This document shows positions 22,912 to 35,541 of a stretch of DNA of 64,000 nt, piece after piece. The stretch lies in assembly GCA_000827495.1 (NCBI GenBank), contig KN817522.1:496001-560000 (forward strand). Reading direction: 5' to 3'. The notes below the pieces were generated by a model that did no database searches, was not told the origin of the DNA, and was given only the letters and a program-made list of their open reading frames with translations. Numbering within the stretch: the stretch's first letter is position 1; every line of letters begins with the position of its first letter. The DNA comes from Hypholoma sublateritium FD-334 SS-4 (Eukaryota; Basidiomycota; Agaricomycetes; Agaricales; Strophariaceae). Made by a program: the position numbers and the translations under genes.

Positions 22912-24952
22912 TTATCGCCTATGCGTCAACTTATCCATGAGGCCCTGCACCACCGTTGACGCCCCTTGGGCGAGCATTCCGGCTCCATTCATTGGCTTGC
23001 TCGCCGACGGCGGAGACGGCGCTTGATTGGCATTCACCGGTTGTGGCTGGTATATTTGAGGTACAGAAGGAGGCGGCCCCGGTGTGTCCCACTTTGTTGG
23101 GGGGAATGTTGAATTAGAACCAGCATACGATGGGGAAGTGGCTGAATACGGTCCGTATGGGTTCGGGGACGTTCCGCCATTGGGCCTTCCTGGTATGTGA
23201 GGTTGCGGGAAAGAAGTGCTGCCCTGTGAGAACGAAGATCCATTTGAATTGGAGGGATGAGTCGGTGAGCGCAAATTGCTCGGAGGAGGAGCAGCATATA
23301 TGGCAGGGTTATTGAGCTGAGAAGGGGACGGTGAGGGCTGATTCGGATGAACTTGGTGCGGGAGGACACGCGGTTGAGATATCGAGCTTTGAGCCGGTCG
23401 GTGAAGTTTGCTACTTTGGGGTTTTGGCGGGGTCGAGCGTGTACTTGAAGCTGGCACTGGTGCTGAAGATGTTGGTTTTGCGGGCTTTATGGTGCTGGCT
23501 GCACGTGCAATCGTTGAAAAGGAGAGGTGAAGGAGAATTCTGTCAATGGAGAAACGCAGTATAGGGCTTCACCACCAACCCTTTTTATCTTCCTTCTTTT
23601 CATCCTTCTTCTTGGTGTCCTTGGGCTCCTTACCCACTTTCTCTTTTAATTGGCCCTTAGGTTGCAGCTCTGGCAAAGGGATTTTACTCAGATGTACCGT
23701 GAGGTTCTTGGGTGGAGCATATTTGTCCTTCGGATCATCGTCTAGATTAATTCGCCGTGGGCCCTTCTTTGGCTCTTGCGTATCATAAAGAACATATTGA
23801 TGAAGCTCTTCCTCGTCCGACAGCCCTGAAAGATAAAAATATTGGCACGATGATATGAAATTCAAGATATCACAACATACCTGCTTTGTATCTTATACGC
23901 TTCGTTTCTTCCACAACCTGAAGAACTTTGGGGACGCATTCAGCTCCCGCAGATTTCACAGTAATGAACAGCATGGCTTCATCCTAGATATTTTGATTCG
24001 TCATTATTGCGGAGAAAATTGAATGACTCCCTAACCTGTAGCAATCTATTGCAATATTCACCATATTCTTCGATGGTTCCCTCTCCACTGACGGTAATTT
24101 CGTTGTACTCCTCTTTGATAGCCTGCATTTCCGCGATCCTGTCTATTCCTGTTTTGGGAGCAGGTCGTGGCGGGGGTGGTGGGGGCGGTGCATCATTAGA
24201 TGTTGCTGGGGCTCCTACGAACGCCGAGGCAGCCCTTGCTATTGGGTTGATGGTGGGAGCATTGCTAGATGTGCGTTCTGGATTATGTTGTGCCTCATTA
24301 AAATCGTGGAACGTCATCAAAGCAGTCAAGACGACGATTTCGAGCCCTTTACGGTCGTCTATATCGAAGCTATCCTTCTATGAGCGAATGCAAAGAAAAA
24401 GAGCGTCACGGTAATTACCGATTGAGATTGTAGTCCAGTATTTGAATGGATGTCGTCTTCAAGCGACCTGCAGGCTCTTTTGTGACTGCGATGATTACTG
24501 GTGGATCTGGCTTGCGGATCATGAAGCATTCCTCTCGTTTCCATTCGAATTCATGCCTGATCAAGAGTTATTATTGAAAACGATGCTCGTTGTTCGCAAA
24601 GATTACATACTCTTCCCATTTGAAGGACCAACGAAAAGACAGCGTTCCAGTGAATTTGAGCTCAACGACAGATGTTGGATTATAGAGTTCGATGGATTTA
24701 ACCTTGTTCGTGGCTGCTGGGGCTGTCGCTGTCGCGAGCAGAGATTCGGACATGGGATCTATATGAGATGAGCATCTCATATGCAACGGCCAGAGAGAGA
24801 TGCGAACCATATATCTCTATCTTATATTCCACACCGGGTATCCTCTGCTTGCGATAGTGAATAGTCCCGGAAGGATCGACGAGGTCGACGACATTGTTAT
24901 TGTCTTTATTGGGAGTAAAGACAAGGGTGAATAAGTTCTGATCCAAGCTCAT
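22912..24952 (-). CDS. conserved mushroom protein, possible tubby/scramblase-like fold
   Basis: Seven exons fit: 24952-24808, 24758-24611, 24556-24419, 24369-24036, 23983-23881, 23825-23580 and 23498-22912. They give 566 residues. The N-terminal half is a beta-rich globular region: LFTLVFTPNKDN, HYRKQRIPGVEYKIEIYDP, ELYNPTSVVELKFTG, FRWSFKWEEHEFEWKREEC and ILDYNLNRFDIDDRKGLE. A poly-Pro tract, a Lys/Glu-rich stretch and a long Ser/Pro-rich tail ending MDKLTHRR follow. The family is widespread in Agaricomycetes to my memory. The repeated short strands and R-WSFKW pattern faintly suggest a LURP-one/scramblase/tubby-type barrel, which is inference only. The sixth intron uses a weak donor (gttggt). 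Confidence 0.65.
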
Positions 24953-25827
24953 AGCACTGTCTGGTGGTGTTCAAGGGGTATAGGGAAAAGAGAAAGAGGT
25001 GAAGGCGGTGAATAGCCGCACTTGAGAATTAGAAATGGTTGCATAGCCTTGAGCGCAGTATCTGTCTCTGCGGACAGGTTGAAATCACTTTTCGTCACGG
25101 ACGGCGTGATCGATCTGTAGTTCAGCCGAGGGCCGAGGTAAATGTTATTTCTCTTTCTTTCTCTCCTGCCACCTACGTGGTTCAGAGCGTTGTCGATCTT
25201 GCGCCCTGCTTGCTCAGAATCGTCCGATGAAGAAACATTCCGGCTGAAAATCGCCTCCGCCAACCGTCATGCATTGTTACAAACAGGAACCTTATCTTTG
25301 GCCGCTTACAATTCCACCGAACATCTGCATCAGCTCGCCGGACGTTTGCCAGGGCCAAAAACTCACTGAAGATATCTGAACCGGTCGTTCTATGTTGTCG
25401 GGTCGTCCAAACAGCCATGACTCTATTCAATGTATGTCTATGACGCTGGATTTTAAGCTGCACCGTAGGCTTTGTACAAATCCCGGATCACTTAGTCCAA
25501 CCTATCACCCTGCATCATGCATCATCTGTGGTTGATCATGAACCAGCACGGCAACTGCTCAACAGCGCCCGAGTTGTCAATATTTCAGGATTCCAGGATT
25601 TACTTGACCTCGAGATCCGAGATTCCATAATTGGAGGCCCTGATCACGCTGGACCCTTGTCATTTCTATCATTCGGACTTCGTCTCGTGCCTATGCTCTG
25701 CACTTAATTGCGGATTCGGAACTATAAAGGGCGTACTCCACTGGCTTTTCTTCTCACTTTCTACCTTCAATGACAGGTGAGGCCTATTCGTCATATTTCT
25801 CCTTCCCTGTGCTGAACGACGACCTTC
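24953..25827. other. shared upstream region of a divergent gene pair
   Basis: This 875-bp spacer lies between the minus-strand gene starting at 24952 and the F-box gene starting at 25828. Its right end holds a TATA-like box. No coding exon was recognised. Confidence 0.4.
25723..25729 (+). promoter_or_regulatory. TATA-like box of the F-box gene
   Basis: The sequence actataaaggg sits about 99 bp upstream of the ATG at 25828. Pyrimidine-rich DNA (ttttcttctcactttctacc) follows, as expected near a fungal transcription start. Confidence 0.45.
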
Positions 25828-27162
25828 ATGACAGAAGTTACTGAGCTGCCAACCAAGACGCCTATACACTCTGTCTACCAGGCTAGCTTTATGGATGGAA
25901 TCATTGCGCAACAACGTCCTATCGACAAGATCCCTCCCGAAATCTTGCTCCTCGTCTTCGAAGAACACTGTCGGTCTATGGCTCCACTCGAACCGTCGAC
26001 CTCCAATGAATATCGTATAACACATGTATGTCGGTTCTGGCGTTTACTTTCTCTCAACTTCCCAACGTTGTGGGCAAAGTTGAACATATCAGTCAAAACT
26101 CCCGTTTCGATTCTTTCCGTCTACCTCCAAAGGTCGAACAGTCTCGCTCTCGAAATCGAGGTCGACTTGCGTCATGATCCAGAGGACAAAGCAGTACGAA
26201 CACATGCTACCGAATTATGGGAAGTCATCAAATCAACGGCCTATAGGTGGCGCCGGCTAGGCATCCATATTGGGCCGCACGATGCGACGTCAGTCGCTGA
26301 GGAGTTACGACAAGTCTCAGGCCCCCTTCTGGAAGACATTCGCCTGACTTGTGATGTTCCTATCGATGGCTTGACACAAATGTTCAAGGGATGGACGCCC
26401 GCCTTGAAGTCTTTGCGACTTTGGGATGTTCCTTTGCAACAGTTTGCACCTTCTCTCGCGAATTTGACACGCCTCCATCTCGCGTCAACCTCTCCCATGA
26501 AAATTTCTGCTTTTCGGGAAGTCATGTCGCAAATGGTCAAACTTGAAGAGCTCACACTACGGAGTCGTGTTGTCGAAGGCTGGCCGGTATACCCTGAGAC
26601 AGAAGACATCATAACCCTGCCATCGTTGACAATGCTCAAGTTGTCCGATCGCCGATGGCCACTCTTCGTGCCTCTTCTATCTATATTTGCCCCTATCCTG
26701 AACTCACTTTCATTATACGATCTCGTGGGACACGATCTTCCGGACACATTCATGGAATACCATATCCTTGAACAATACCCGTCTGTCCGCAACCTGACAC
26801 TCAAGGGAAAATCCTCTTTCATCGATGAGGTTTCTTTCGGTCAATTGGCGCGCATGTTTCCGGCGGTGGATCACTTTTCACTTCTCGACGTCGACTCCCT
26901 ATTCACCACCGAGACGTGTCACACCCTGCATGAACCTGCGCTTTGGCCGAAATTGCGCACTCTGAGCATGATTCCGATGGCGCCAGAGAGTGTCCTCTGC
27001 AGTCTGATTTCCGTACGCGGTGCGTCAGCGAAACAAACGGGCCTGAAAAAACTCGTGGGACCAATGCCGATACAATTCAAGAGGATGGAGTGGATTAGTC
27101 AACGCGTCTTATTCGAAGAGTGTCACGATTCTGCCTCGGGCGTCGGGCTGCTACATACGTGA
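25828..27162 (+). CDS. F-box protein with leucine-rich-like body
   Basis: The single exon encodes 444 residues. The F-box-like motif is IDKIPPEILLLVFEEHC, then ITHVCRFWRLLSLNFPTLWAKL, at about residues 31-85. This is the arrangement of the large F-box-like family of mushrooms. The remainder has repeated L-x-L-x-x patterns (LKSLRLWDV, LTRLHLAST, LEELTLRSR, LTMLKLSD, VRNLTLKGK), consistent with degenerate leucine-rich repeats. F-box proteins bridge a substrate to SCF ubiquitin ligases through Skp1. Substrate cannot be deduced. The family is greatly expanded in Agaricomycetes. Confidence 0.85.
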   Translation: MTEVTELPTKTPIHSVYQASFMDGIIAQQRPIDKIPPEILLLVFEEHCRSMAPLEPSTSNEYRITHVCRFWRLLSLNFPTLWAKLNISVKTPVSILSVYLQRSNSLALEIEVDLRHDPEDKAVRTHATELWEVIKSTAYRWRRLGIHIGPHDATSVAEELRQVSGPLLEDIRLTCDVPIDGLTQMFKGWTPALKSLRLWDVPLQQFAPSLANLTRLHLASTSPMKISAFREVMSQMVKLEELTLRSRVVEGWPVYPETEDIITLPSLTMLKLSDRRWPLFVPLLSIFAPILNSLSLYDLVGHDLPDTFMEYHILEQYPSVRNLTLKGKSSFIDEVSFGQLARMFPAVDHFSLLDVDSLFTTETCHTLHEPALWPKLRTLSMIPMAPESVLCSLISVRGASAKQTGLKKLVGPMPIQFKRMEWISQRVLFEECHDSASGVGLLHT

Positions 27163-30057
27163 CGATGATTCGCTTGCGGCCGAACTTCCATTTCAAATCT
27201 CTTTCACCGTTCAACCGGTGTCTTGCGTCGACAACCTCCCCGCGTGTGCCATACCTTGTGATTCGACCTTCTCCCAGTCTGTCTTTCGGGTTGTCTGCAA
27301 TCTCATCGATACCACCAGCCATTGAATTAAACTCAATTGCGAACACCGTGTTAAACACGCAGTTGCCTTCTCATGACCAGCTCTGTCGTAATATTCGGCC
27401 AATCCCATGCTCTGCTTTCTCTGTCACTGGAACAGCGGTGTGCTCATGGTGCGCCTTAGCGCCATGCAAGGCTTCCCATTGGTTCTTTCAGTGGGTACAT
27501 GGGCTGCGATCACTGTTAGTGGTAGTGTTTGCGCACATAATGACATGTCTATTATAACCAAGTTGAACCCGAGTCCACTTACTGCCTGGCTTCTCCCTTG
27601 ACTTCCCTCGAAAAGACAAGTCTTGTCGCAGGGCTACACCACTGCTTACGCAAGTAAAATTTCAGAAAACCGGCTATACGCTCAATGGGCGCCACGGTGA
27701 ACTAACTCAAGAGTAGTAATATTAGACTTGTGCTGAGTGGAGAGGATCTGATCTGGCCTCTGCAAGCCTGACTGCGTTTTGGCTCAACGACAGGACTCCC
27801 TCCCACATTCTAAGAGAATTTACGCAACATATGTCCCCCCCGCTAGGCCGAAGAAAAAAATTGACGGTGGCAACGCAATTTTATTGATTCGTGTATAATT
27901 TTTTGATGCACTGGCAATAAAGCGGCATCAGTTGTGTAGAAGGATCGCTAGTTACCTCCAGGCGAATCAGATTCGTCCAAATCCCGTACTTAGTTGAGAT
28001 CGTTTTCGGATTCCATGTTACGGGATCACCTTTACATTGCGGCTCAGGTATCCTTGCAGGTACGCGATGCTCTCAGGCTACGCCGCTCACTGGAAACGGT
28101 GAATTGGACTGGCTGCGGTGTTGCGCGTATTTTTTCCGCACAGGCCCCCCCTGGGCCAAGTCTGAGGCAACACTGAGGCATGGTCGTCTGATGGGAGGCG
28201 GATAGACAAAATAGCTCGGGCAGCGTCTCGATCACCGCAATGCACACCCATTGACGAAGGCCATGGGGCGGAGGCCCCGCCATTCTATGGGGCCATCGGC
28301 GGTGTGCGGCAGAATCTCCCTATGTAGTGTGCGGAAGGTGTTACGGGCCCAGATCTAACCGACTCTTACGAGTAACTTGCGAGGGGATGATGGATTAGAT
28401 CGCAAATTTTGGAGAACTTCTTTGTCTGTGGCCCGTTACATACCCATGCCTGTTCCATACATATTCAACAATGTCCACATTGACAAACGCCGAAGTAAAT
28501 ATTGGGAAACAGCGGCGTACCATGAGATTAAGGGTAGGATCAAATCGTGCTTCCTGCAAAGCTTAAAGTCTTGCATTGTGACCCACTCCGAGTCGATAGC
28601 AACTCTACACTGTACAGTGCACGGCTTTCACCAGTAACAGTCGAGAAACGCAGGAAAAGACATGGAAGAACGGCGTACAGTGATATAAGGCAGGATTAGA
28701 TCGCCCTCGATCGTGCTTGCTGTTAAGCTTTATGTAAGTCTTGCACCTCGGTCTTGCTTTGATGACTTGGATAATCGAAGTACTAAAGCTTCGCGCGCAG
28801 CGTCGATAAGATCGGGTCGAAGCAAGCGACATTGCATCAATACAAGCATCTGACCAAACGCAGAGACATGTCATATCGGCCACTCTGATCCTCTTTGCAA
28901 AACAGTTTCTCGCAAAATCAAAATTCTATCGAACAGACTTAGGTATGTCGGAGTCCTGGAAGCATTTGTGTAAATCAATCATCAGCAAATACACACCCAA
29001 CTAGCGTCAAAATATATACCTCGTAAAGCCTCTTATAAGACCTGCAGAAAAAGTAGACCGCGTGTGATAACGTCGTTCAAACAAGCTCGTTTCATCTCCG
29101 AGTACATCGAGGCGGGCCCCGTCTGTACTTTCATTAATTATTCATTGAGGTCCGAGTTGCGCAAGACAAACGCCCTCAATCATATTGCCAAGTGAGGTTA
29201 CCGGCTCGTCTGTGAAGACAGAAGTCTCCGACTCGGCTCCGCTCAAGGGCTAGACGTATATGCGGCACGTTTGTACCGAGTGAATAATGCTGGATGCACC
29301 ACGGTGCCGCTGGCGTCAGGACAAATGACACATGCCGCGCGCTGAGGGCAGATTGTGGGGCTACGCCAGCACACCGCGGCAGCCACTCGCACCCTGCTCG
29401 CTGCGCACGTCTCGCGGTGGCGCAGCGCAGAGTGTAGAGGATGGAAGGCCTGGTGAGCGTGCAGCCCCCGCTAATGCCCTGGCACGGGACAGAGGTGGCA
29501 GAGCCCAAGGAGTCGTGCTCAGTCTGTGGGTGCGCGAGGCAAGCGTCACGAGCGACCTGCGTCGGTCGGAGGAATCGTGCGGATGGTATCACACTAACAT
29601 CCGTCAGGCGCAGAGGAATCCCAGCCTCTCCGAGGCTTGCTCCTACAGCTTGAAAAATGGAGGCAAGATTGAAGAAACAGCGATAAGGATAACCGCGGCC
29701 CAGGCTAAACGTGAGCGCGTGTGAACTTTGCTGATAGCAGACAATCTCACTCAACTTTCTGTCAAGATTGCCGTATTTCGCACCAGTCGCAGAGGTTCCC
29801 GTCAACTTCGGGTCCCAAAGACTTCACCGCCGTAATTCTGTCACATATGAGCAAGGAAATATGCTGTCCATTCTATGTATACTAGGACATAATAAAAACT
29901 AGGGTAGGCAGCGATTAGTCTAGCGTCCTTTTTCTCACAATAAATGTGTATGAGTGGTGTTGCTACCGAACTGCTGTCCTGCGTTCAATTAGCATATTTA
30001 TCAGCGTCGATATATGATAACTTACAAGGACTAGAGAGGTATAACGTATATAACCGT
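27163..30057. other. gene-free stretch with a diverged duplication
   Basis: No gene is supported. Short open frames on both strands overlap one another and lack domains. Two diverged copies of a segment of about 70 bp occur near 28515-28580 and 28672-28745. Both contain a gtgctt-...-gcttaa/gctttat-...-gtcttgca core. Confidence 0.4.
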
Positions 30058-31166
30058 TTACTTTCCACCAGTGGTGCCCATTCCCATGGCACTCTTGAAC
30101 GAATCATAGATCCACCATTGGAAGCCGGTAAGGGTACCGATCATGAGAACTCTCGTGCCGAGACCCTTGGTGGCGACGTTGAGAAGGCCGACCTCGTTGA
30201 CGATGGTACCGATGGACTTGCCCTTGTTGCTAGCCTTTCCGAGTTGAGAGACAAGTGAATCAGCAGGGTGAGAAACGATGGCGCAGACAACACCAGCGAG
30301 GTAACCGGAAGCGAATGTGACACCGAGTTGGGTTCCCTTCCCGTAGGTCTCCTTGGGTTCAGTGAAGACTTTGGTATAGAAGAGCTGGACAATCTTCTCG
30401 AAGAAGAAAAACTTGGCCATGGTGTAGGGAATCTAATTGACATGATTTATGAGATAACTTCATCGCTGATTAGACTGACAAGCCATTTTACCTGGCGCGA
30501 CCAAAGAGGAACGAGCGAACCGAAGGGGAAACGGGTCTCAACTTTGCTGCGGGACATTTCACGGAGAGCAGCGCCAAAAGCAGTGGGGAAGGTACCGTTG
30601 GGGGAGGTCTGGATCTTAACCTTGGACATTTCGAAAGGGCAAAGAGCGATGTCGGCAAAGACTTCGGCGGAAGCGGAACCAGCGAGCCAGATGAGGGGCT
30701 TGTACTTGTCGGTAAGCTCTTCGCCAGCGAGGTTCATGTATTGATCCTTGAAGAACTCGTAGAGACCGTACTTGAACATTCCCTGGAGCGAGTAACCGAC
30801 GAAAGTCGGCCCGAAACCTTTCCAGATTCCATTGGAACCCTCTTCCGCGATGAGAGTCTTCAAGGTGGGGACGAGGCTCTTGTATTTGGCGGGGTCAACC
30901 TGTTGAAATGAAACTAGACCTGAGTGGTTGAAAATGAATTAAAATGCATATACGTACCTGCATGTTACACTTTGCAACATCGAGAGGTGTGATACCGGCG
31001 TGGGTAATACCACACGCAAGGACACCTCCGAGCATGCACTTGGCATAGTAAGAGGTATCGTGGACCACAGGTCCGAGATATCTGGCGGAAATGCGGTCAG
31101 AACGAGTCGATGTCGTGTGCAACTAAAAGTAAGCTACCTAGCGTCCCATTTGGTAGGAGAAGACAT
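30058..31166 (-). CDS. mitochondrial phosphate carrier
   Basis: Four exons (31166-31138, 31081-30958, 30899-30492, 30432-30058) give 311 residues, the usual length. The protein belongs to the mitochondrial carrier family (SLC25A3; Mir1/Pic2 in yeast) and imports phosphate with protons into the matrix. Three carrier repeats are visible. Repeat 1 has THAGITPLDVAKCNMQ with ARYLGPVVHDTSYYAKCML before it, repeat 2 has ADIALCPFEMSKVKIQT, and repeat 3 has AIVSHPADSLVSQL. The P-x-D/E-x-x-K signature is present in repeats 1 and 2 and altered in repeat 3 (PADSLVSQ), as is usual for this carrier. The start MSSPTKWDAR comes from a tiny first exon. Its upstream region of 762 bp is shared with RIB3. Confidence 0.93.
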
Positions 31167-31928
31167 TAGAAAGCCGATAGACGGGTCTACGGGAGTCTAA
31201 GAGGTTGGGAAGAGGGAACCTGACGGTGTCGGATGGAAGAGGAGAGAGAGGTAATGGCTGCCAGCTGGTCGGCGAAAAACAAACTGCCCAACCGGCTCCT
31301 TCCGTGTTAAGCCGAGCCAATCGCGTGTCGCACGTACCAGCCGGGCCGCGCGCACAATGATCAGCATCATCGACAAATCGTCGACCACGGCGCTCCTCGA
31401 TGCGAGCGGGTGTCCTCGATGCATCTGCATGGGAAGAGAAGGCAGGTGGCATGGGTGGGTATTAGGCGTGCGTGGTTGGTAAATCAAAGTATTCTGACTA
31501 CTCAAATTTCGCCTGCCTATGTACTTTTCACTTGTGCTATTGCGCGTGTATTGCATTGCATCTACTCCCTCTCTCTGCCAATGTTTTTCGTTGTCGCACA
31601 CTTATTTCTTCTCCCGCGGCATATATTTAGGTCGTGTTAGACTTGTACGGTGCTGGTGACTGTGATTACATAGGCTCTCCCGAGCGCGAGCACCTCACGG
31701 TAGGCTGGTGGGTATTCCCCAGAACGTCTTGCAAGCGCTCCTGCCGCCATTGACGCAGGGTTCGCATTGGAGATAAAACTTTGTCATCCAGACCCATCGG
31801 CTTACGGAGGCTTACTTGGAACCGCGTCACGGATTTTACAAGATCACGGTCTTATAAAGCTCCCACCCGGAAATGCAGAAATCACTGTTTCTCCCGTTGA
31901 CCCCATTTCACTCTCAGCACCATCCGCA
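31167..31928. other. shared upstream region of phosphate carrier and RIB3
   Basis: This spacer separates two divergent start codons. It contains the 5' leader regions of both genes. The RIB3 frame is open upstream of the chosen ATG to 31767 through a non-ATG codon, so an N-terminal extension cannot be excluded. No separate gene is seen. Confidence 0.4.
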
Positions 31929-32896
31929 ATGGCCCCCGTAGCTCTCTCATCATCACCAATGTCCCACACCTCTTCACTTTCAAATGGCATCCACAAGCCC
32001 ACCCACACATCACCATGGCGGGCCACCGAAATCACTCCTCAACCGGCACGCACGGCCTTTGCATTCGACGCCATGGAAGATGCGCTCGCTGCCTTTGCGG
32101 CAGGCGAGTTCCTTGTCGTGATGGACGACGAAAACCGGGAGAACGAGGGTGATCTTATCATATCCGGTTCGCAGTGTACGACAGAGAAGATGGCATGGAT
32201 GATCAAGCACACAAGGTACATACCCCTTTGCGCGCTGTCGACACATTCCGCGTCGTCCTTCGTCCTCGAAAGACGACCCCGGGCTACGTTACTCGGCACC
32301 TACTCTACTCGCTTGACGTGATTGCTGACATGTGAAATTACCCACTTTGCCTGTCCGGTGCGTCCTCCAGCGGCTACATCTGCATATCGCTACCTGCAGA
32401 GCGCCTTGAAGCCCTTCAAATCCCCATGATGGTCCCCGACAATCAGGATCGCCACCGCACCGCGTACACGGTCACTGTCGACTACAGGCACGGTGCGTAC
32501 CTATTTCCGACCAGCGCGCCGCCCTGTTTAGCTCGCATCTTATCTGATCCGTTAATAGGCACTTCCACCGGAATCTCGGCGCACGACCGCAGCCTGACCG
32601 CGCGCGCCCTCGCATCTCCCACCTCGACTCCTGAAGATTTTTCAAGACCAGGCCACATGGTTCCTCTACGTGCGCGTGAAGGGGGCGTCCTCACGCGGAA
32701 AGGACACACCGAGAGCGGCGTGGATCTGTGCCTTCTGACTGGCCAACCGCCTGCCGGCGTCCTCTGCGAACTTGTCAATGACGACGCGCAGGGAACCATG
32801 GCTCGCCGCGACGACTGCAGGGCCTTTGCTGATCGGTGGGGCATCAAGATGATCAGCGTCGAAATGCTAGCCCAGTTTAAAAGGCTGCATACGTAA
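31929..32896 (+). CDS. RIB3: 3,4-dihydroxy-2-butanone 4-phosphate synthase
   Basis: Exons 31929-32215, 32371-32492 and 32559-32896 give 248 residues. The enzyme converts ribulose 5-phosphate to 3,4-dihydroxy-2-butanone 4-phosphate and formate in riboflavin synthesis. The acidic substrate/Mg loop is [15 protein letters not shown]. Other family motifs are [48 protein letters not shown] and CELVNDDG-like [12 protein letters not shown]. The N-terminus (about 35 residues) is Ser/Pro-rich and not part of the fold. The enzyme acts alone here, with no fused cyclohydrolase II domain, as is usual in fungi. All motif residues appear intact. Confidence 0.93.
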
Positions 32897-33699
32897 ACAT
32901 CTTAAAGGAAGCTGTAGCAAGCCGTCAGATTGGAAAAGGAAACACGGAAGGAGCGTCTGGATGTCATCAATTATATTTATTGCTGGGTAAATGTATGTAA
33001 AAAGCTATTTGTTTTACTATTTACGCTATATATCGTGTGGCTTTCGTGGAAGCGCCCGTTGAGCATGGATACATCTCAACCTCTTTTTCCGTATCTTTGT
33101 TGGAGCGCTAGGGATCGACACAGCGGGATGTATTTTTATACTAAGGTAGATCTACCTATCTCTGTCCAAACCATCTTATGTGTGAGCCGTTTTCATGTTG
33201 TCCATGTTACATTGTACAACAAAAATTGCTTCCTGAGTAATGCATCATTGCCTCTAATATATATATTGCCCTATGTTCTAGCAAGCAGCCTGGCCTGCTC
33301 TCGAACTCGATGCGCAGGTGCCTCACCTTACACCTTACAGAGACCCTGCAGCCGTGCCAGCCGGTACCGCAACTATCGGTGGCTCACGCAATCCGTGCTC
33401 TCTACGGGGCCGTTTCCTCCTCTCTGAGACGGATATCCATTGATTGGCTAGCGCGCAAATTACTTGTATAAATAACGGGATACTTGGGACCAGTATCCGG
33501 CATCAGGAATGAGGTAAGGTAGATAGCGGCTTGTCATGGATGGCTAGTTAGTACTTCTCCGACCTTGCTGTCGTATTCGTGTAGGTCGCGGTTGAGCGTA
33601 TCGAGCAACGCAGGCGTGCCAGTGGGGTCGAGCGCGAGCGCCATGCAGGTGCGTCTTTTCACGCCAACGGTGTGCCCTGGTGTAGTAAGTACAGTAGAA

Positions 33700-34640
33700 G
33701 GCATTTTGTTCTCCGCGAGCATTGATGATTGCACACAGTATTTCGTTCTCAGCGATGATAGGCATTTCTAGTCTCGTACCCAGCCGTTCCGGATTCGGAA
33801 TTTCTTTGGGAAATGCACGATCAATATAAAATTGATGGGCTGCTCCTCTCCAGTACGTCTGGTGCATTTGAACCGTGCAACCCCCCATCGTACTATTTGT
33901 CACGTCTCGTGATCCAGTGACAATGTCATCACCGCCCTCCCGCATGGCCCTGACATGGCCATTCTTTCTGTTGGACACTGAAATGGACCCATCTAAAAAA
34001 CTTTCAGCATTAGAAAAAAAATAGCAATCCACTATTAGCATCAACTACGGAGATAACAATATTCCATGGATGGTAATAATGTACAATTATTTTATTCATG
34101 AGATTATTTAATGGCTTGACTCTCACACAATGCTATAATGTGTGCGTCTCTCCCTTTTAAATTCCCTTGACATGTAGAGAAACTCGCATTCATCCAAAAC
34201 ACAAATAGAATGCCACAATTTACTCTGAATTTGCCCCCTGTAAAATCAGAGCAAGACTCAACTGGCAGAATTTGCAGCTGCATCTTGGTAGACCATTTTC
34301 GTCTCTTCTGTCAAAAATTTTCGGCCAAAAGAACATTTATTTAGTGGAGATTTTTCAGCTGTGGACGAAGCAAGCTTGAGGGCGGCGAGCAAGGCAGCGA
34401 GGACAGCAAGTATGAGTCGATGTGCGGCGGCCCGGCCACACGTGATCTAAGGGAATGTCACACGGAGTACGATGGGGGGTTGCACGGTTCAAATGCACCA
34501 GACGTACTGGTACGGACCGTGCCCATCAATTTATTGATCGTGAACTTTTCCACGAGAAAATCCGCATTAGGACGGCTGGGTACGAGACTAGGCATTTCGT
34601 TCTCCGCAAGCATTGGGCGAGCACCTTCAGGCACCTTCGT
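33700..34640. repeat. inverted duplication of a degenerate coding fragment
   Basis: The plus strand at about 33735-33895 matches the reverse complement of about 34455-34620. Shared blocks include tagtctcgtacccagccg and a 30-bp-plus block from tacgtctggtgcatttgaac onward. The right copy, read on the minus strand, gives an open peptide beginning MLAENEMPSLVPSRPNADF; the left copy is broken. A third minus-strand fragment (MLAENKMPS) ends near 33725, directly beside the left copy in opposite orientation. The pattern is that of duplicated, partly inverted gene debris. Confidence 0.6.
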
Positions 34641-35541
34641 AACATCTGATCAAATGCAAATATTGGTTCTGCGGGCGGGCGCCTAACATAAATCAAGCGC
34701 GCGCACACTGGCGTCGACACTCTGATCGTGTCGATGACCTTGACAAAGAATTCGAGCTTGAGGATGTCACACTCGCTGTGAAACGACGCGTATAGGCTGT
34801 TGCAAGGGTTTGTGTGGCGATACGCGGCCTAGCTGTACCTCGGCGGGCGGCGAGCACAGCTCGATCGCCTGTACGTCCTCGTGGATTCGCACGTAGCTGA
34901 AGCACGCAGGAATAATGTGGCAGAGAGGATGGGGTTGTTCTGAGGTTCTTGGCAGTCAGAAACTCATTGAAATCAACTTAAGCAGGCGCCGGGCCAACTT
35001 GGGGCCAACAGTAAATAATCCATTCTTTCCATTATTGACGCGAGTTCCTATACAATTTCCCGGAAAATAATCAAATTGTACCAGAAATTACCATGTTTTA
35101 CCAGGCCAGAGAACCAATCTTAGTAAACTCTATAGTTTATTGTTGAATTTATTCTTCACGCGCATCCGGTACGCGCGCGATCAACCCGCGTTTCAAGAAT
35201 ATTCAGCGGTAATTGAGGGTCCATAGTAAAAAAAAGACGACCATCTATCCACAAGTTACGCATACTACATATGTGGGCCCAGGGATATTTTTGATTAGAA
35301 GGCGTTCATAACAGAAAACAAATGCTATGAATGCAATCTAATGTGATGGTTCTATATCGACATTCAGTACAACATTGACCGTGACAACCTTCCGCTTGAA
35401 GGAGCTATCAATACAGTACTTACGTTGAAACGTGTCTGCTATACCACGGTCCTACGTAACATTAGCTTGACGGGACCAATTGATGCCGCACGAGGCAGAA
35501 CCTTATAAATGCCACACGTAGCAAACTCTTGAATTTTCAGG

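Noticed and set aside
29176..29805. Minus-strand open frame of 209 codons
   Set aside because: No motif, mixed composition, and a similarly long plus-strand frame overlaps it.
32930..33427. Plus-strand frame of 165 codons after RIB3
   Set aside because: Starts in the likely 3' untranslated region of RIB3; hydrophobic but without domain or splice support.
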